From VXOI01 sp965197575 (lineage in GTDB: Bacteria > Chloroflexota > Dehalococcoidia > Lucifugimonadales > UBA3495), in assembly GCA_965197575.1 (NCBI GenBank), contig OZ240214.1, positions 992,001 to 1,056,000 on the forward strand: a stretch of 64,000 nucleotides of DNA. Direction: 5' to 3'. Positions 61,191-64,000 of the stretch are shown here, piece by piece (positions within the stretch are counted from its first letter, which is position 1; each line of letters starts with the position of its first letter). Made by a program: the position numbers and the translations under genes. The notes beneath the pieces are model-generated. The model worked only from the letters and a program-made list of their open reading frames with translations. It had not been told where the DNA came from and ran no database searches.

Positions 61191-62072
61191 TTATTTTCGT
61201 GGGTGCTTGGCCAGGAAGTCGTCGGCTATCTCCTCGAAAGTCACGAAGCGGACGCCATCGTGGGACGCGATGTACTCGGTCAGCCGTTCCAGCATCAGCA
61301 GCACTTGGGGCCGGCCAGCGACGTCGGGGTGAATGGTGATGGGGAACACCGCGTCGTCGTACTCCCGGTAGACGTAATCGAACTGGTCCCGCCATAGCGA
61401 CTCGATGTCCCTGGGGTTGGTGAAGCCGTGGCTGTTGGGCGACTTCTTGATGAACATCATGGGGGGCAGGTCGTCCAGGTACCAGTTGGCCGGAATCTCC
61501 ACCAGGTCGGTCTCCTCGCCCCGGACCAGGGCGTGCATCCAGTAGTCGGCGGGCATGGCGAAGTCGATCTTGGTCCAGCGGTCACCGACCCGCACGTAAT
61601 AGCACTCGTGGTCGCGGTGCATCAGGCTGTGGTCATACTTGATGCCGTGCTTGAGCAGCAATTCGTTGGTAACGTGGCTGAACTCCCACCATGGCGCGAC
61701 GTACCCGCGGGGCCGCTGACCGGAGAGTTGCGTGATCAACTCGATGCACCGCAGCAACACCGCCTCTTCCTGCTCCGGCGACATGGCGATGGGGTTTTCG
61801 TGGGAATAGCCGTGCAGCCCCACTTCGTGCCCCTGCTCCACGATCATCCGGCATTCCTCGGGGAAGGTCTCGATGGAATGACCGGGGATGAACCAAGTGG
61901 TCCTGATCCCCAGGCGCTCGAACAGCCGGAGCAGCCGCGGGGTGCCGACTTCTCCGGCGAACAGCCCCCGGGAAATGTCGTCCGGCGAGTCCTCCCCGCC
62001 GTAGGAACCCAGCCAGCCGCCGACGGCGTCCAGATCGACCCCGTAGGCGCATAGAATCTGCTTATCCGGCAT
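61191..62072 (-). CDS. Polysaccharide deacetylase family protein
   Basis: A 293-residue NodB-fold protein. The first motif is AYGVDLDAVGGW, resembling the variant group with HpPgdA, PuuE allantoinase and imidase-like enzymes instead of the TFDDGP of chitin deacetylases. HGYSHENPIAM supplies the two metal histidines, GYVAPWWEFS the arginine-equivalent region and ITIHPDVAGRPQVL the C-terminal catalytic histidine. The group includes amide hydrolases acting on cyclic imides as well as sugar deacetylases, so the substrate is open. ATG 62072 has GGGAGA upstream. It is convergent with the GGT gene. Confidence 0.83.
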   Translation of the reverse strand: MPDKQILCAYGVDLDAVGGWLGSYGGEDSPDDISRGLFAGEVGTPRLLRLFERLGIRTTWFIPGHSIETFPEECRMIVEQGHEVGLHGYSHENPIAMSPEQEEAVLLRCIELITQLSGQRPRGYVAPWWEFSHVTNELLLKHGIKYDHSLMHRDHECYYVRVGDRWTKIDFAMPADYWMHALVRGEETDLVEIPANWYLDDLPPMMFIKKSPNSHGFTNPRDIESLWRDQFDYVYREYDDAVFPITIHPDVAGRPQVLLMLERLTEYIASHDGVRFVTFEEIADDFLAKHPRK

Positions 62073-62193
62073 ACGCTCTTCTCTCCCTTGGTATGTCACC
62101 ATTCTTCGTTTGAATCAGGATTCCCAAGATGCCCACCGCCCGGAATCTCTGTTATTCTAGGCATCGAATTTGATCGAGGGGAGGGCAGAGTAG

Positions 62194-62664
62194 ATGCGAG
62201 CAGGACTGACCGCCGGGGCGTTGACCGCCATCGTAGCCGTGCTGGTCTCATTGCCGTTGCATTCCCCTCTGGATAACGTCTTCAACAGCGCCACTGTGGC
62301 CATCGCCACGCTGGTCGTCGGCGTTGCCGCTGGCCTGCTCTGGGGACGGCCCCGCGGCGGCCTGGTCCTCTACGCGGGTGCGCTGAGCGCAGCCTTGGCG
62401 GTAACGATTGCCGTGATGGCCGTCGGCTCACTCTGGCTGGACCGGCTGGCCTCGTTCGGCATACCGCTGGCGGTGATCGCCTTCGCGGGCGCGGGAGCGC
62501 TCACCCCGGTCGCCGCCCGGTTGGCCCCCGCCCGCTGGGCTACCTTGCTGGCGGCAATAGCGGTGGTGGCGGCGTTGGCCCTCGGCATCGGCCTCGCCGG
62601 ACAGGGCGACGCCCCCAGCGGCAAGCTCACCATCCCCCCGCGCTCTGGGGTTCCGGCACCCTAG
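62194..62664 (+). CDS. Small hydrophobic membrane protein
   Basis: A 156-residue protein with about four to five membrane helices (GLTAGALTAIVAVLVSLPL, VAIATLVVGVAAGLLWG, ALSAALAVTIAVMAVGSL, PLAVIAFAGAGALTPVAA, LLAAIAVVAALALGIGLA) and a polar C terminus. No family signature is recognised. GGGGAGGG stands about 8-15 nt before ATG 62194. It lies between two leftward genes and ends 8 bases before the convergent Gfo/Idh/MocA stop. Confidence 0.65.
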   Translation: MRAGLTAGALTAIVAVLVSLPLHSPLDNVFNSATVAIATLVVGVAAGLLWGRPRGGLVLYAGALSAALAVTIAVMAVGSLWLDRLASFGIPLAVIAFAGAGALTPVAARLAPARWATLLAAIAVVAALALGIGLAGQGDAPSGKLTIPPRSGVPAP

Positions 62665-62671
62665 TCGCCCC

Positions 62672-63769
62672 CTAATTGCCGGTTGCCACTGCCCTGGCTT
62701 CGTCCGACGACCGGCGCACCGAGTCGATGAAGTGGTGCAGGTCGAGTGCGGTGTCGAAGTCCGGCTGGCGTTCGCCCTCGCCCCGGATGGCCTCGCCGAA
62801 CATATAGTAAAGCTGGCCGACGTTGTAGGGAGCGCCGTTGGGCATTCCTTCCAGCACGAACCGGTGATCGGCCGAGATGGACAGCTCCTCCAGCGTGTCT
62901 CCGCCTCGCGCACCCTCCAGCTTTACCGGGCCCAGCTGGGGCGAGTCCTCGGAGGTGGCCATCAGCGTGCCTTCCCGCCCGTAGACCTCCAGCTTGTAGC
63001 CGCTTCCGGCCCAAGGGATGCTGGCGACGTGGGCCGAGACCACTGCCCCGTTTTCCAGCCGCCCGCTGATCAGGATGTTGTCCGGCGCGGTGACGTCGAG
63101 GTACTGCTCGGTGTCGGTCTCGAACCACTGGTCGCATTGGGTGGAAACGATGGTGGAGACTTGGGCGAAGTCGCCCACCACGAAGCGCAGGGCGTCGATG
63201 GAATGGCCGGTGGCGATGGTCAGGGTATTCGCGCCCAACTCGTCGTCGCGCTGCCAGGTGCGCCCCGACGGCCGCTCCAGCACACCGCCCCGGACCAGCT
63301 TCATCGAGCACGACATAATCTCGCCGACGTAGCCCTCCTCGACCAGCTGCTTCATCTGCAACACCGCCGGCGCGGCACGAGCTTGCAGGCCCACGACCGC
63401 CTTGACGCCGTTGGCGCGGGCCAGGTCGGCCAGTTCCTGGGCTTCTTCGGTAGTGCGGCCCAGGGGCCACTCGGTGAAAACGTGCTTGCCGGCGTTGAGG
63501 GCGTCCTTGGTGATCTCGTAGTGGGCCGGAACGCGCAGGACCACGGCCACGGCGTCGATCTCCGGGTGGGCCAGCATCTCGCGGTAGTCGTCGAAGGCCA
63601 AGCGGGCGCCGAACTGCCGCTGCGACTCGGTGGCCGTCTCCATGCGGGTGGTACACACGCCGGTAAGCTCGAACTCCGGGCTGGCCATGATGGCCGGCAG
63701 ATGGGAGCGGTGGGCCCAGCCCACAGTGGGACTTGCGCCGATGATTCCAAGCCGAATCCTGTCAGCCAT
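62672..63769 (-). CDS. Gfo/Idh/MocA family protein, Gal80-like
   Basis: A 365-residue Rossmann-fold oxidoreductase. The dinucleotide loop is LGIIGASPTVGWAHRSHLP, followed by FELTGVCTTRMETA and the AVAVVLRVPAHYEITKDAL strand. In catalytic members the next motif is EKP with an essential lysine; here it is FTEWPLGR, with Trp101 in place of Lys. EW in this position is a feature of the Gal80-like branch, some of which bind NAD without catalysis. The C-terminal domain is complete (ATGHSIDALRFVVGDF, GSGYKLEVYGREGTL). Regulation or a different reaction is possible. Confidence 0.85.
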   Translation of the reverse strand: MADRIRLGIIGASPTVGWAHRSHLPAIMASPEFELTGVCTTRMETATESQRQFGARLAFDDYREMLAHPEIDAVAVVLRVPAHYEITKDALNAGKHVFTEWPLGRTTEEAQELADLARANGVKAVVGLQARAAPAVLQMKQLVEEGYVGEIMSCSMKLVRGGVLERPSGRTWQRDDELGANTLTIATGHSIDALRFVVGDFAQVSTIVSTQCDQWFETDTEQYLDVTAPDNILISGRLENGAVVSAHVASIPWAGSGYKLEVYGREGTLMATSEDSPQLGPVKLEGARGGDTLEELSISADHRFVLEGMPNGAPYNVGQLYYMFGEAIRGEGERQPDFDTALDLHHFIDSVRRSSDEARAVATGN

Positions 63770-63810
63770 GATTGCACCCCTCGTAAATTGTGGGTTCGAT
63801 GATAGTGGGA

Positions 63811-63840
63811 TTGATTTCCGGCGCCTGCCGGTACTATAGT
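63811..63840 (+). promoter_or_regulatory. Promoter of the secreted-protein gene
   Basis: TTGATT at 63811-63816 and TATAGT at 63835-63840 with an 18-base spacer. The predicted start near 63847 leaves a leader of about 65 nt before ATG 63912. Confidence 0.5.
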
Positions 63841-63911
63841 CATTCTAACGCAAGTCATCCAATCGTACCGAGACTGGCGCACTCACCCAAAAGCGCACCC
63901 GGAGGCGTGTT

Positions 63912-64000
63912 ATGCGAAGAATACTGATACCGTTGGTTTTCGTGGTGTTGCTGACCATCGCGGCGGTCATGCCCGTCACCGCTGGGAGTGGGACGCCGGT
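63912..64000 (+). CDS. Secreted protein, N-terminal signal peptide only (truncated by window edge)
   Basis: ATG 63912, with GGAGG eight bases upstream, starts a frame that runs off the window after 29 codons. It encodes basic MRRI, a hydrophobic LIPLVFVVLLTIAAVMPV core and TAGS, a probable signal-peptidase cleavage region. No cysteine lipobox is present. The mature protein is outside the window, so nothing can be said of its function. Confidence 0.7.
   Translation, partial: MRRILIPLVFVVLLTIAAVMPVTAGSGTP

Overview
The window is a gene-dense, high-GC bacterial chromosome segment with about 48 protein genes, two tRNAs, one SRP RNA, one dead insertion sequence and one probable MITE. Several traits point to Chloroflexota, most likely a Dehalococcoidia/SAR202-type lineage, although no rRNA is present to confirm this. 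These traits are a coenzyme F420 pathway (cofG, cofH, cofD, cofC) with two luciferase-like F420/flavin oxidoreductases, an archaeal-type class V FBP aldolase/phosphatase, a Bacillus-like large SRP RNA, frequent GTG/TTG starts and near-leaderless promoters, a single-membrane style of secretion (Lgt, lipobox), and many small DinB, Uma2 and toxin-antitoxin genes. Rates of recognisable housekeeping genes are high, so this is core genome with small accessory insertions.

Layout. 1-10115: two alpha/beta hydrolases, a flavin reductase, gyrA translationally overlapped by a class I glutamine amidotransferase gene, xdhC-mocA (molybdenum hydroxylase maturation), two small unknown genes, an MFS carrier and an asparaginase-like protein with altered active-site residues. 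10219-14334: phosphodiesterase, tRNA-Lys(CTT), DinB, DUF1801, a membrane-anchored collagen-like protein, tRNA-Leu(TAG) and an amidohydrolase. 14573-22397: the translational GTPases typA/bipA and lepA, two oligopeptide ABC ATPases, a palindromic element with a 9-bp target duplication, and two toxin-antitoxin-like pairs flanking lepA. In both pairs the toxin frame is broken and the antitoxin is intact. 22474-26923: DinB, galU, SRP RNA with its promoter and terminator, then an overlapping rsmA-ispE-lgt operon. 26920-32776 (minus strand): radical SAM/B12 protein with a four-fold helical repeat tail, fabF and recJ, then an LLM oxidoreductase. 32956-37656: NAD-dependent epimerase, folC, second fabF, ruvB. 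37656-38391: degenerate IS5-family element inserted exactly in the ruvB stop codon. 38467-44409: F420 operon cofG-cofH-cofD-cofC-LLM oxidoreductase-fabI. 44459-55233: zinc-ribbon/TPR membrane protein, FBP aldolase/phosphatase, aspS, a thioredoxin-fold DUF255 protein and a full-length Lhr helicase. 55433-64000: Uma2 nuclease, LRR lipoprotein with no normal start codon, Nudix hydrolase, a two-gene PaREP1/HEPN-like module, gamma-glutamyltransferase, polysaccharide deacetylase, a small membrane protein, a Gal80-like Gfo/Idh/MocA protein and the start of a secreted protein.

How the parts fit. CofG/H make the deazaflavin, CofC activates the lactyl unit and CofD joins them, giving F420-0 for the LLM enzymes (the glutamate ligase CofE is not in the window). 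Fatty-acid elongation is represented by two KAS II enzymes and FabI. RuvB, RecJ, Lhr and GyrA handle DNA, while TypA, LepA, RsmA, AspRS, two tRNAs and SRP RNA handle translation and export. The most interesting unexplained items are the PaREP1/HEPN-like pair, the asparaginase-like protein lacking two catalytic residues, the radical SAM protein with a repeat tail, the 16-bp-duplication-inactivated TumE-like toxin and the new MITE-like palindrome.
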